A stretch of DNA of 10,712 nucleotides from Clostridiales bacterium (GTDB lineage: Bacteria > Bacillota > Clostridia > Lachnospirales > WQUN01): positions 1 to 10,712 of the forward strand of contig JAISRJ010000196.1 in assembly GCA_031273705.1 (NCBI GenBank), read 5' to 3'. Shown here piece after piece: positions 1-6,672 of the stretch. Position 1 is the first letter of the stretch, and every line of letters starts with the position of its first letter. The notes under the pieces are model-generated. The model was given only the letters and a program-made list of their open reading frames with translations, searched no databases and was not told the origin of the DNA. A program made the translations under genes and the position numbers.

Positions 1-29
1 GTGTCCTTGAGTATTTCCTTTTTGTTCAT
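1..29 (-). CDS. Start of a divergent gene, cut by the left edge (product unknown)
   Basis: Read on the minus strand, an ATG at 29-27 opens a frame of nine codons (MNKKEILKD) that continues off the window. Just upstream, at plus-strand positions 38-44, the minus strand reads GAGGTGA, a seven-base match to the SD consensus AGGAGGTGA, with a spacer of 8 bases. This SD plus the lysine-rich start makes a real gene start likely. Nothing can be said about function from nine residues. The gene is divergent from the exported transglutaminase-like gene, so 30-236 would carry control sites for both. Confidence 0.6.
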
Positions 30-135
30 TATCGTTCTCACCTCTAGATTATTGACACGGGGGGGATGAAATTTTCCTCCGTGATTTTCTAGGGATGAAA
101 TTATCATAAGTAATTCACAGAAATGAACGTTTCCA

Positions 136-164
136 TTGACAATTACAATCGCGTGTGCCAAAAT
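136..164 (+). promoter_or_regulatory. Probable SigA/sigma-70 promoter for the exported transglutaminase-like gene
   Basis: A perfect -35 box TTGACA (136-141) is followed by a 17-base spacer and CAAAAT (159-164), which matches the TATAAT -10 consensus at four of six positions. Transcription would start near 171, leaving a leader of about 65 bases before the ATG at 237. The surrounding DNA is AT-rich. This is a consensus match by eye only. Confidence 0.5.
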
Positions 165-236
165 ATGAAGCGAATGAATTTTAGTTTGGTCCGTTAATGG
201 GCATAGCTTAAAAAATATTTTATGGGGGATAATATT

Positions 237-1280
237 ATGAGAAAATTGGCGGGGATGTTGCTTATTGCTGTTACATTGCTAATTCCATGTACATTATGGG
301 CGGCGGACGGTTCCGAAATTCTTTCTATCGTAATGAAGGAGAACAAAACCATCTATTCTGTTTTAAGATTAACTTCAACTGTGGGAACTTCATTCCTTCC
401 GGAGAATTTTGTTAAATTGCCCGAGGTTTCACCTATTGTAAGGGTAGATTTTGTAGTACAACCGGATTTTACATATATTGGGCCGCAGACAGTGACATTG
501 CTTTTAGTCTACGATAGCGGGGATACTGCCACGGTCGCCGCGCAGCTTGTGTTAGAAGAAAAGCTGAACGACACTACCCCGCCGGTTTTTGAACCTATTT
601 TAAATCGTTACGCGCAAATAAATTCTGAAATTGATTACATAACAGGTATCGCAGCGACGGACGATTCCGGATTCTGCGAAATAACCGTTGATTCCCACGA
701 AGTGGATCCCACTGCCGCCGGACGGTACCGGCTCTTATACACCGCCACGGACGCCGCCGGTAATTCTGTAACGCAAGAAGCCTTTTTAGCTTTGTCAAAG
801 ATATTGCCGCAGACGGTATTTAACGCCGCGGACGGCATTCTAAAAGAGATTACCACGGATGAAATGACACAAAAAGAAAAGGCTCGAGCCATTTTCGACT
901 ATGTGGTTCACGGTTTTAGATATACGACTAACTCTGAACATAACAACGCTATTGACGGCGCGCATCAGGCGTTTACCAGAAAGAGCGGAGATTGTTTTAT
1001 CTTCTATTCTTCTTCCGAAGTTTTGCTGACGCGCGCGGGTATACCCAATATCCAGGTAAGACGGTTAGTAACCCCGCAAAATGGCTATGCTCCGCATTAC
1101 TGGAATTTGATTGATGTAGGCGAAGGCTGGTATTATTACGATTCCACACCTATTGCCCGTAATTTGGGGCGCGACCGTTTTTATTTCACAGAATCGGAAC
1201 TGCAGCAGTTAGCCAAACAAATAGGCACTGGGGCTTATTTCTATGACGAGTCTTTGTATCCGAAGGCGGTTTGGGAATAA
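237..1280 (+). CDS. Exported protein with Ig-like module and transglutaminase-like domain
   Basis: This 347-residue protein starts at the ATG at 237, which lies 8 bases after GGGGG (224-228). The in-frame ATG at 222 has no SD and would put extra residues before the signal peptide. Residues 1-23 form a signal peptide: a short positive start (MRK), a hydrophobic core, then TLWAAD. LIPC at 15-18 is a poor lipobox because Pro precedes the Cys, so a lipoprotein is less likely. Residues about 113-185 (DTTPPVF...YTATDAAGNS) look like a bacterial Ig-like/DUF5011-type domain, and residues 60-106 may be another beta module. Residues about 205-305 match the transglutaminase-like/cysteine-protease fold, with Cys253 (KSGDC), His287 (APHYWNL) and Asp302 (YYYDSTP) as the triad. 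It probably acts outside the cell on wall or surface proteins, as a protease, crosslinker or amidase; the substrate is unknown. It has no functional link to its neighbours. Confidence 0.8.
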   Translation: MRKLAGMLLIAVTLLIPCTLWAADGSEILSIVMKENKTIYSVLRLTSTVGTSFLPENFVKLPEVSPIVRVDFVVQPDFTYIGPQTVTLLLVYDSGDTATVAAQLVLEEKLNDTTPPVFEPILNRYAQINSEIDYITGIAATDDSGFCEITVDSHEVDPTAAGRYRLLYTATDAAGNSVTQEAFLALSKILPQTVFNAADGILKEITTDEMTQKEKARAIFDYVVHGFRYTTNSEHNNAIDGAHQAFTRKSGDCFIFYSSSEVLLTRAGIPNIQVRRLVTPQNGYAPHYWNLIDVGEGWYYYDSTPIARNLGRDRFYFTESELQQLAKQIGTGAYFYDESLYPKAVWE

Positions 1281-1315
1281 GCGTAATTTTTCTGCCTATT
1301 GCAATTTTTTTGGAA

Positions 1316-1343
1316 TTGAGTTATATTAAGCTTTATGTAAAAT
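1316..1343 (+). promoter_or_regulatory. Probable promoter of the rpsB-tsf operon
   Basis: TTGAGT (1316-1321) and TAAAAT (1338-1343) are separated by 16 bases, each close to the SigA consensus (TTGACA/TATAAT). A start near 1350 would place the structured leader at the very 5' end of the rpsB transcript. The position fits an independent promoter for the translation genes; read-through from the upstream gene cannot be excluded, because I see no convincing terminator between 1281 and 1315. Confidence 0.5.
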
Positions 1344-1348
1344 ACTCA

Positions 1349-1402
1349 CACAATCCCTCATGCTGATGGTGCTCGGGCACAACCCCGGGTTATTGGATTG
1401 TG
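1349..1402 (+). promoter_or_regulatory. Structured rpsB leader RNA, candidate S2 autoregulatory element
   Basis: A perfect 8-bp outer stem pairs CACAATCC (1349-1356) with GGATTGTG (1395-1402). Inside it, CTCGGG (1372-1377) pairs with CCCGGG (1384-1389) as a 6-bp stem with one G-U, closing the loop CACAAC. The unpaired strands 1357-1371 and 1390-1394 leave room for a pseudoknot or protein contact. The element ends 14 bases before the rpsB SD (1417-1422), has no U-run, and is therefore not a terminator. Ribosomal protein S2 is known to repress its own mRNA in other bacteria through leader structures. That this leader does so is inference. Confidence 0.5.
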
Positions 1403-1427
1403 GTGGTAAAACCAAAAGGAGGATCAT

Positions 1428-2246
1428 ATGGGTGTAATTTCTATGAAACAACTGCTAGAGGCAGGCGTGCATTTCGGACACCAAACTCGGCGCTGGAATC
1501 CCAAAATGGCTGAATTTATTTTCGCCGAGCGTAATGGGATTTATATTATCGATTTGCAAAAAACAGTTAAAAAAGTGGATGAAGCTTATCGCGCGGTAAC
1601 GGAAATGGTTAAGGACGGCGGAGACATTCTGTTCGTCGGTACAAAAAAGCAAGCGCAGGAGTCCATAAAGGAAGAAGCCGAACGTTGCGGTATGTACTAC
1701 GTAAACCAGCGGTGGCTTGGCGGTATGCTCACCAATTTTAATACGATTAAATCACGTGTAAAACGCCTTAAAGAATTGGAAAATATGGAAGCCAACGGGC
1801 AAATGCAGCTTCTGCCAAAAAAAGAAGTAGCTCAACTGATGCACGAACGTGAAAAACTTCAAAAGAATCTAGGCGGCATTAAAGAAATGAGACACGTTCC
1901 GGACGCTTTATTCATCGTCGATCCTCGCAAGGAGCGCATCGCCGTGCAAGAAGCGCGTAATTTGGGCATTCCGGTTGTGGCGATTGTGGATACTAACTGC
2001 GACCCGGATGAAATAGATTATGTAATACCCGGTAACGACGACGCAATCCGCGCCGTTAAATTAATAGCCGGTAAGATGGCGGATGCGGTTTTGGAGGCTC
2101 GGCAGGGTGAGCAATATAATACCGCTATGGAATCGGAAATTCCCCCGGCTCCAGTTCCCCCAATTGCCGAAACTATACCCGAGCCCGAACCTGTGCTTGA
2201 ATCTATTGCGGAAGCCGAAGAAATTCTTGCCTCGGTCGCTGAATAG
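1428..2246 (+). CDS. rpsB: 30S ribosomal protein S2
   Basis: S2 is a structural protein of the small ribosomal subunit, bound between head and body and needed for mRNA binding near the exit channel. The start is set by AGGAGG (1417-1422) 5 bases before the ATG. Signature stretches are intact: EAGVHFGHQTRRWNPKM (residues 11-27), YVNQRWLGGMLTNF (91-104), PDALFIVDP (158-166) and GIPVVAIVDTNCDPDEIDY (180-198). At 272 residues it is longer than E. coli S2 (about 241). The extra part is an acidic, Pro/Glu/Ala-rich tail from about residue 228 to the end, which looks disordered. The gene follows its own promoter and structured leader and is followed after 47 bases by tsf, the classical rpsB-tsf pairing. 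Identification is certain from motif conservation. Confidence 0.98.
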   Translation: MGVISMKQLLEAGVHFGHQTRRWNPKMAEFIFAERNGIYIIDLQKTVKKVDEAYRAVTEMVKDGGDILFVGTKKQAQESIKEEAERCGMYYVNQRWLGGMLTNFNTIKSRVKRLKELENMEANGQMQLLPKKEVAQLMHEREKLQKNLGGIKEMRHVPDALFIVDPRKERIAVQEARNLGIPVVAIVDTNCDPDEIDYVIPGNDDAIRAVKLIAGKMADAVLEARQGEQYNTAMESEIPPAPVPPIAETIPEPEPVLESIAEAEEILASVAE

Positions 2247-2293
2247 TGTATTATATAACATTCTATAACTAAAATTCCGGAGGAAAAAAATAT

Positions 2294-3265
2294 ATGGCTG
2301 CTGTTACGGCTGCAATGATAAAAAGTTTGCGTGACGCCACCAATGCCGGTATGTCCGCTTGCAAGAACGCGCTTGTAGAGGCTGACGGTGATTTTGATAA
2401 GGCTGTTGATGTTTTGCGGGAGCGTGGGTTGGCTGCCGCTGCCAAGAAGGCGGGCCGCATTGCCGCGGAAGGGTTGGTAAGTTCTTATGTCGCGCCGGAT
2501 AGTAAAACCGGTGTTATTATTGAGATTAATTCCGAAACAGATTTTGTGTCGAAAAATTCGGACTTTAGAGCATATGTCGCACAGGTAGTAGGGCAGGCGA
2601 TACGCACGGATTCCGCCGATATAGCCTCTTTCTTAGAGGATAAGTGGCATATTGACGAGTCTATGACTGTAAAAGAAGCTTTGACTCAAAAGATCGCCGT
2701 TACAGGCGAACGTTTGGATATTCGTCGTTTTGAGAAATATGAGGCTCAAGACAATGGTTTATTGGTTAATTATGTTCACGGGGCGGCAAGTATCAGTGAT
2801 GATATGTTCGCTGGTCGTGTGGCTGTACTATTGGAAATTGCCGGGGATTCTCCCAATTTATTAGAAGCGGGTAAGAATATTTGTTTGCAAATTGCGTCAA
2901 TGAGTCCCAAGTTTGTTTCTCGCGATGATATTTCCGCGGACTTTATTGAGAAAGAGCGCGAAATTCTCACACAACAGGCTAAGCTTGAGGAAAGTGAAAA
3001 TGCCGCGAAGAATCCCAAATACAGAAGCAAGCCGGATAAGGTTTTACAGAATATCATTAATGGCAGGCTGGAAAAAGAAATGAAGGTGTTCTGCCTGGCA
3101 GAGCAGGAATATGTTAAAGACGGAGACCTGAATGTCAGTCAGTATTTGCAGAGCGTCGGAAAGGATGTTGCTGTAAAAAGATTTGTCCGATACGAGACTG
3201 GCGAGGGTTTGGAGAAACGTTCCGAAGATTTTGCCGCAGAGGTCAACAAGGCTATTCAAGGCTAG
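2294..3265 (+). CDS. tsf: Elongation factor Ts
   Basis: EF-Ts is the cytoplasmic nucleotide exchange factor that releases GDP from EF-Tu during translation. GGAGG (2279-2283) lies 10 bases before the ATG at 2294; Met8 is a possible alternative start. The N-terminal UBA-like domain covers about residues 8-50 (IKSLRDATNAGMSACKNALVEADGD...LRERGL). The EF-Tu-contacting core includes EINSETDFVSKNSDF near residues 77-91. Later hallmarks are QIASMSPKFV, the NGRLEKEMKVFCLAEQEYVKD segment and the closing ETGEGLEKRSEDFAAEV. At 323 residues it is slightly longer than many Firmicutes forms (around 300). It is co-transcribed with rpsB and followed 19 bases later by a strong terminator. The next gene is not pyrH, which often follows tsf in other bacteria. 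Confidence 0.97.
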   Translation: MAAVTAAMIKSLRDATNAGMSACKNALVEADGDFDKAVDVLRERGLAAAAKKAGRIAAEGLVSSYVAPDSKTGVIIEINSETDFVSKNSDFRAYVAQVVGQAIRTDSADIASFLEDKWHIDESMTVKEALTQKIAVTGERLDIRRFEKYEAQDNGLLVNYVHGAASISDDMFAGRVAVLLEIAGDSPNLLEAGKNICLQIASMSPKFVSRDDISADFIEKEREILTQQAKLEESENAAKNPKYRSKPDKVLQNIINGRLEKEMKVFCLAEQEYVKDGDLNVSQYLQSVGKDVAVKRFVRYETGEGLEKRSEDFAAEVNKAIQG

Positions 3266-3284
3266 AGTTGATACTATAGTGCCG

Positions 3285-3330
3285 CCCCCGGCGGCAGGAA
3301 TCGCAGCTGCCTTCCTGTCGCCGGGGGTTT
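3285..3330 (+). terminator. Strong Rho-independent terminator after tsf
   Basis: CCCCCGGCGGCAGGAA (3285-3300) pairs with TTCCTGTCGCCGGGGG (3312-3327) across 16 pairs, with one G-U. The loop is 11 bases and contains the small palindrome GCAGCTGC. The stem is followed by TTTATATT, a short, imperfect U-tract. It should end rpsB-tsf transcripts. Because the V-ATPase genes start only 39 bases later, it may also act as a partial attenuator. The GC-rich stem is nearly symmetric, but the minus strand has no coding genes needing termination here. Confidence 0.85.
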
Positions 3331-3368
3331 ATATTGAATTAATATGGTTATATGCGGGGGAAAATTAG

Positions 3369-3680
3369 TTGGAAGATATAATTAATGCATTGATTTTGAT
3401 TGAAGACAATGCCGGCGCGTTGATTGACGAGGCTTTAGAGGAACAAAAAAATATAGAACAAAAAATTCTTGAAAAGCAAGAAGCTGTGCGCGATGAAATA
3501 AATAAGCGAACCGATAGGAAATTAGAGAGATTATATGCTGACGCCCAGAGAAAATCAAGTGCTAAAAGCGCGGAGATAAAACGGAAAAGCGATAAATGGT
3601 TAAATATTCTTACCGACGAATTTGAAAGAAATAAAAATGACTGGGAAACAAATATATTTGACAGGATTATTAAACCATGA
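3369..3680 (+). CDS. V-type ATPase peripheral-stalk subunit G/H
   Basis: This 103-residue protein starts with TTG, placed 8 bases after GGGGG (3356-3360); no in-frame ATG lies near the start. Almost the whole chain is a charged heptad-like helix (from EEQKNIEQKILEKQEAVRDEINKR to KSAEIKRKSDKW), as expected for the coiled-coil stalk subunit called G in Thermus, H (AhaH) in archaea and NtpF in Enterococcus. It would pair with subunit E to hold the A/B head against the membrane stator I. It opens the V-ATPase operon, a position also held by this subunit in Thermus and Enterococcus. Sequence conservation in this family is low, so the call rests on length, coiled coil and place in the operon. The TTG start may lower its translation. 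Confidence 0.75.
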   Translation: MEDIINALILIEDNAGALIDEALEEQKNIEQKILEKQEAVRDEINKRTDRKLERLYADAQRKSSAKSAEIKRKSDKWLNILTDEFERNKNDWETNIFDRIIKP

Positions 3681-3728
3681 GCAGAGTTTGTTTTGAAGGG
3701 TGTTTTGGCTTGATGAAAGGCTTAGATT

Positions 3729-4772
3729 ATGGATTATAGCGGTATTAACGCAAAGATAAAAGCAATGCGAGGGAATCTTTTGAAAAGGGCCGATTACGAT
3801 CTGTTAAGTCGCGCGGATTCCGTCGAGAGTGTCGCGCGTATGTTGGCAGAGGTTTCGACGTATAAAAATGTTATGTCGCGCACGGTAGGGGTGGAAGTTC
3901 ATCGTGATCTGATAGAGCAGACAATTATTCTGTCTTTGTCGGAGGAGTTTTCGCGCATATATCACTTTATTAGTGATTTTAATATCCGGAAATTTATGAA
4001 CGCGTTTTTTTTGAGCTTTGAGTTGGGTATAATAAAAACTTTGCTTTGTATGGTGTTTGATGAACGCAATATTAGTTATACCGCTCCGGAACTAAAAATG
4101 CTGATAGGATCGGATATGAAAATCGATACCGCCGCGCTGATTGCCTCTAAGAATGTCGGGGAGTTTATTCAAAATCTTAACGGTACAGAATTATATACGA
4201 TGCTCTCGGATAACGTGACGTCGAACAGCTTGCTGTTTGAAATTGAGATGCAGATCGATCTGTATTATTATATGAATCTGTGGAAAAAGCAAAAATTTTT
4301 GGATACAAAGAATAGACGGATTATGGAAAAAATTATCGGTACGGAGATTGATCTGCGCAATATAATCATTGTCGAGCGATTAAAGAGGTATTATACTATC
4401 AATGACTCAAGAATCTTTGCCTACATGATACCTGTTAGTTATAAGTTAAACCGGGGGCAGCTTATGCGAATGACCGCCTGCCGCACGACTGACGAATTGG
4501 GAAGAGAGATTGATACTTCACCATATAAGAAGGTTTTTGAGCGGTCAACTGATTTTGAGCGGTCATTTAAGAATGAAATGACTAAGCTGTATAATCGCGC
4601 GGTATTGATTTATCCACGCTCACTGGCCTATACGACGGGTTATGTATTTGCGAAACAAATGGAGCTTAGCAATATAATTTCTCTGCTTGAGGGCATTCGG
4701 TACAAACTTAATGTGAAGGAGATTTTCAGCTATTTATATTTTCCTTTGGAAAAGGAGGCTTTGAATGGTTGA
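3729..4772 (+). CDS. atpC: V-type ATPase subunit C (central-stalk socket, AC39/d family)
   Basis: This 347-residue, mostly helical soluble protein matches the V-ATPase AC39/subunit d family by its opening (YSGINAKIKAMRGNLLKRADYDLLSRADS) and length, typically about 330-350. The family forms a funnel that docks the rotor shaft (D and F) onto the membrane K ring. The start is firm: an in-frame TAG sits at 3723-3725 and AAAGG (3716-3720) is 8 bases upstream. A later segment typical of the family is the helix around KIIGTEIDLRNIIIVERLKRYYTI (residues about 200-225). Its last 8 bases overlap subunit I, implying translational coupling. A C gene ahead of I differs from the Thermus and Enterococcus orders, where C follows E. 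Symbol follows the bacterial V-type convention (also ntpC). Confidence 0.92.
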   Translation: MDYSGINAKIKAMRGNLLKRADYDLLSRADSVESVARMLAEVSTYKNVMSRTVGVEVHRDLIEQTIILSLSEEFSRIYHFISDFNIRKFMNAFFLSFELGIIKTLLCMVFDERNISYTAPELKMLIGSDMKIDTAALIASKNVGEFIQNLNGTELYTMLSDNVTSNSLLFEIEMQIDLYYYMNLWKKQKFLDTKNRRIMEKIIGTEIDLRNIIIVERLKRYYTINDSRIFAYMIPVSYKLNRGQLMRMTACRTTDELGREIDTSPYKKVFERSTDFERSFKNEMTKLYNRAVLIYPRSLAYTTGYVFAKQMELSNIISLLEGIRYKLNVKEIFSYLYFPLEKEALNG

Positions 4773-6663
4773 ACGCATGATGTATGTCAACCTGATGGGG
4801 CGTATCGCGGATTTGGATCGAGTTATAGAAAAGTATGTTTCTCGGTTTGATATTCAATTTGAGTATGCCACGAGGGAATTGGCGGAGGCGGAGGGCTTGA
4901 CGCAGCTTTCATCCGTAAACCCATATCAGGACGCGCTTAATAAAATTGAACACATAGAGAAGATTACAAAGATACCAAATGTAAAAAAAAGTAAAATGTC
5001 CGCCGAAGAGGCTATGCGGGTTCTGAAAGAGACGGCCGAGAATTACGAGAGCAGATACGCTAGAATAAAAGAGTTGGAAAAGCAAAAGCAGGCTTTGGAG
5101 AATTTTAATCGTTCTTTACAGCCTTTCATTTCTATGCGCTTTGATATGGCTAAATTGAGCGGCTTTAATTTGATTTTAGTCACGTTTGGAAAAATGCCGG
5201 TAAGTAATTTTAGGCAATTAGAAGCTTTTTTATACGATGATCCAGAAATTTTGTTTGTGCAAGCCGACAGAACAAAGGACTATATCTGGGGATTGTATGC
5301 CGCTCCGGTAACCATGAAAGAAAAGGTAGACTCTATTTTTTTGTCTCTGCATTTTGAGCGAGTGCATATAGAAAATAAATTTGACGGCGAAACGTTATCC
5401 GGTGATCCGGAACGCGTTATGCGGATGATGGATGAGCGGCTTTCGGGTGTCTTGGCGGAAATCAGCCGCTTGACGGCGCAGAATGACGAGGGTGGTTTGG
5501 ATGCTCCTCTGCTGGCCGAGGCCGCCGCCAAAATCCGTGAAATGTATTTTATCAGTGAAACACACAAGTACGCCAGTAAAACTTTTAAAGACGTTTTCGT
5601 GTTTGTGGGTTGGATGGCGGAACGCGACGCGATTGTTCTTCAAAGGGAGATAGCCAGCGACGATATGGTTATGTTCGTCAACGACAGTGACAAGGTACTT
5701 ACAACAAGTTCTCCCCCTACAAAACTTAAAAATCCGCCGGTGATAAGATATTTTGAGTTTTTTACAGCTATGTACGGCCTGCCGAGCTACGGCGAATTTG
5801 ACCCGACACCTTTTGTCGCGGTTACATACACGATACTTTTCGGTTTAATGTTTGGGGATTTGGGGCAAGGCGCGATCATAGCGCTCCTTGGCTTCTATTT
5901 ATATAAAAGAAAAGATATGCAACTTGGCGCTATTATGACGATAATTGGCGTAAGCAGTATGTTCTTTGGTTTATTGTACGGCAGTGTATTTGGTTTTGAA
6001 AGTTTTGAGCCGCTGTGGTATCATCCGGCCGGGGACATTAATTCCACTCTGCTTTTTGCCATCGGCGTGGGCATTTTCCTTATACTTAGCGTAATGGCGC
6101 TGAATATTATTAACGCCGTGCGCCAGAAAAACTGGGGAAAACTGATTTTCAGCCCAAACGGAATCGCGGGCCTTGTATTTTATTCGGCGGTTATAGGAAT
6201 AGTACTGTCGGTTATTTATAACTTGCACTCTCTGGCTGTGGCGCTGGTTATTCTGTTTGTAGTTTTGCCGTTAGTTTTAATCGCGTTGCGTGAGCCGCTT
6301 ACAAAATTAATTCAAGGAAAAAAGATTGGACTTCAAGGCGGAGTCGGAATGTTTGCATTAGAAACAATTATTGAGCTGTTTGAAGTTCTGCTGACATATT
6401 TTACAAACACAGTGTCATTTGTTAGAGTCGGGGCTTTCGCCCTTAGCCACGCCGGTATGATGAGCGTTGTTATGCTACTGTCTCGTTCAGCCCCGGAAGA
6501 AAGACATAATCTTATTGTGATAATCTTGGGCAATATTATTGTAATGCTTTTGGAAGGGCTGGTTGTGGGCATCCAAGTTCTTAGGCTGGAGTTTTACGAG
6601 ATGTTCAGCCGGTTTTTTGCCGGAGAAGGCAGGGCTTTTCATTCATATCGGAAAACGAAATAG
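4765..6663 (+). CDS. atpI: V-type ATPase membrane stator subunit I (a-subunit)
   Basis: Subunit I carries the two half-channels that feed ions to the K ring and anchors the peripheral stalks. AAAGGAGG (4751-4758) lies 6 bases before the ATG and within the end of subunit C. The 632 residues divide into a soluble N-terminal arm (about 1-345) with a coiled coil near residues 80-118 (EEAMRVLKETAENYESRYARIKELEKQK), and a membrane half with about eight helices. The membrane part begins with MYGLPSYGEFDPTPFVAVTY and FGLMFGDLGQG (about 336-368). Arg554, in NTVSFVRVGAFALSHAG, is the essential arginine facing the ring glutamate. The final helices (VIILGNIIVMLLEGLVVGIQVLRLEFYEMFSRFF) and the short FHSYRKTK end are typical. 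The length is ordinary for bacterial I subunits, and nothing appears broken. Confidence 0.96.
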   Translation: MVERMMYVNLMGRIADLDRVIEKYVSRFDIQFEYATRELAEAEGLTQLSSVNPYQDALNKIEHIEKITKIPNVKKSKMSAEEAMRVLKETAENYESRYARIKELEKQKQALENFNRSLQPFISMRFDMAKLSGFNLILVTFGKMPVSNFRQLEAFLYDDPEILFVQADRTKDYIWGLYAAPVTMKEKVDSIFLSLHFERVHIENKFDGETLSGDPERVMRMMDERLSGVLAEISRLTAQNDEGGLDAPLLAEAAAKIREMYFISETHKYASKTFKDVFVFVGWMAERDAIVLQREIASDDMVMFVNDSDKVLTTSSPPTKLKNPPVIRYFEFFTAMYGLPSYGEFDPTPFVAVTYTILFGLMFGDLGQGAIIALLGFYLYKRKDMQLGAIMTIIGVSSMFFGLLYGSVFGFESFEPLWYHPAGDINSTLLFAIGVGIFLILSVMALNIINAVRQKNWGKLIFSPNGIAGLVFYSAVIGIVLSVIYNLHSLAVALVILFVVLPLVLIALREPLTKLIQGKKIGLQGGVGMFALETIIELFEVLLTYFTNTVSFVRVGAFALSHAGMMSVVMLLSRSAPEERHNLIVIILGNIIVMLLEGLVVGIQVLRLEFYEMFSRFFAGEGRAFHSYRKTK

Positions 6664-6672
6664 GAGGTTTTT

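Noticed and set aside
56..90. Hairpin at 56-83 followed by ATTTTCT as a Rho-independent terminator
   Set aside because: The gene to the left appears to be divergent, so nothing on the plus strand needs ending here; the stem also depends on three G-U pairs and the T-run is short.
222..236. ATG at 222 as the start of the exported protein
   Set aside because: It has no SD upstream, and the GGGGG at 224-228 falls inside it at the right distance for the ATG at 237, whose product opens with a standard signal peptide.
1281..1318. T-rich stretch after the transglutaminase-like gene as a terminator
   Set aside because: There are T-runs but no GC-rich stem next to them; only the short palindrome ATTGCAAT is seen.
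3183..3368. A 61-codon plus-strand frame across the tsf end and terminator
   Set aside because: It overlaps tsf in another frame, runs through the terminator hairpin, and its product has no recognisable features.
3681..3728. Gap between G/H and C as a site for an extra small gene or RNA
   Set aside because: The 48 bases hold only the SD for subunit C; in-frame stops and lack of structure leave nothing to call.
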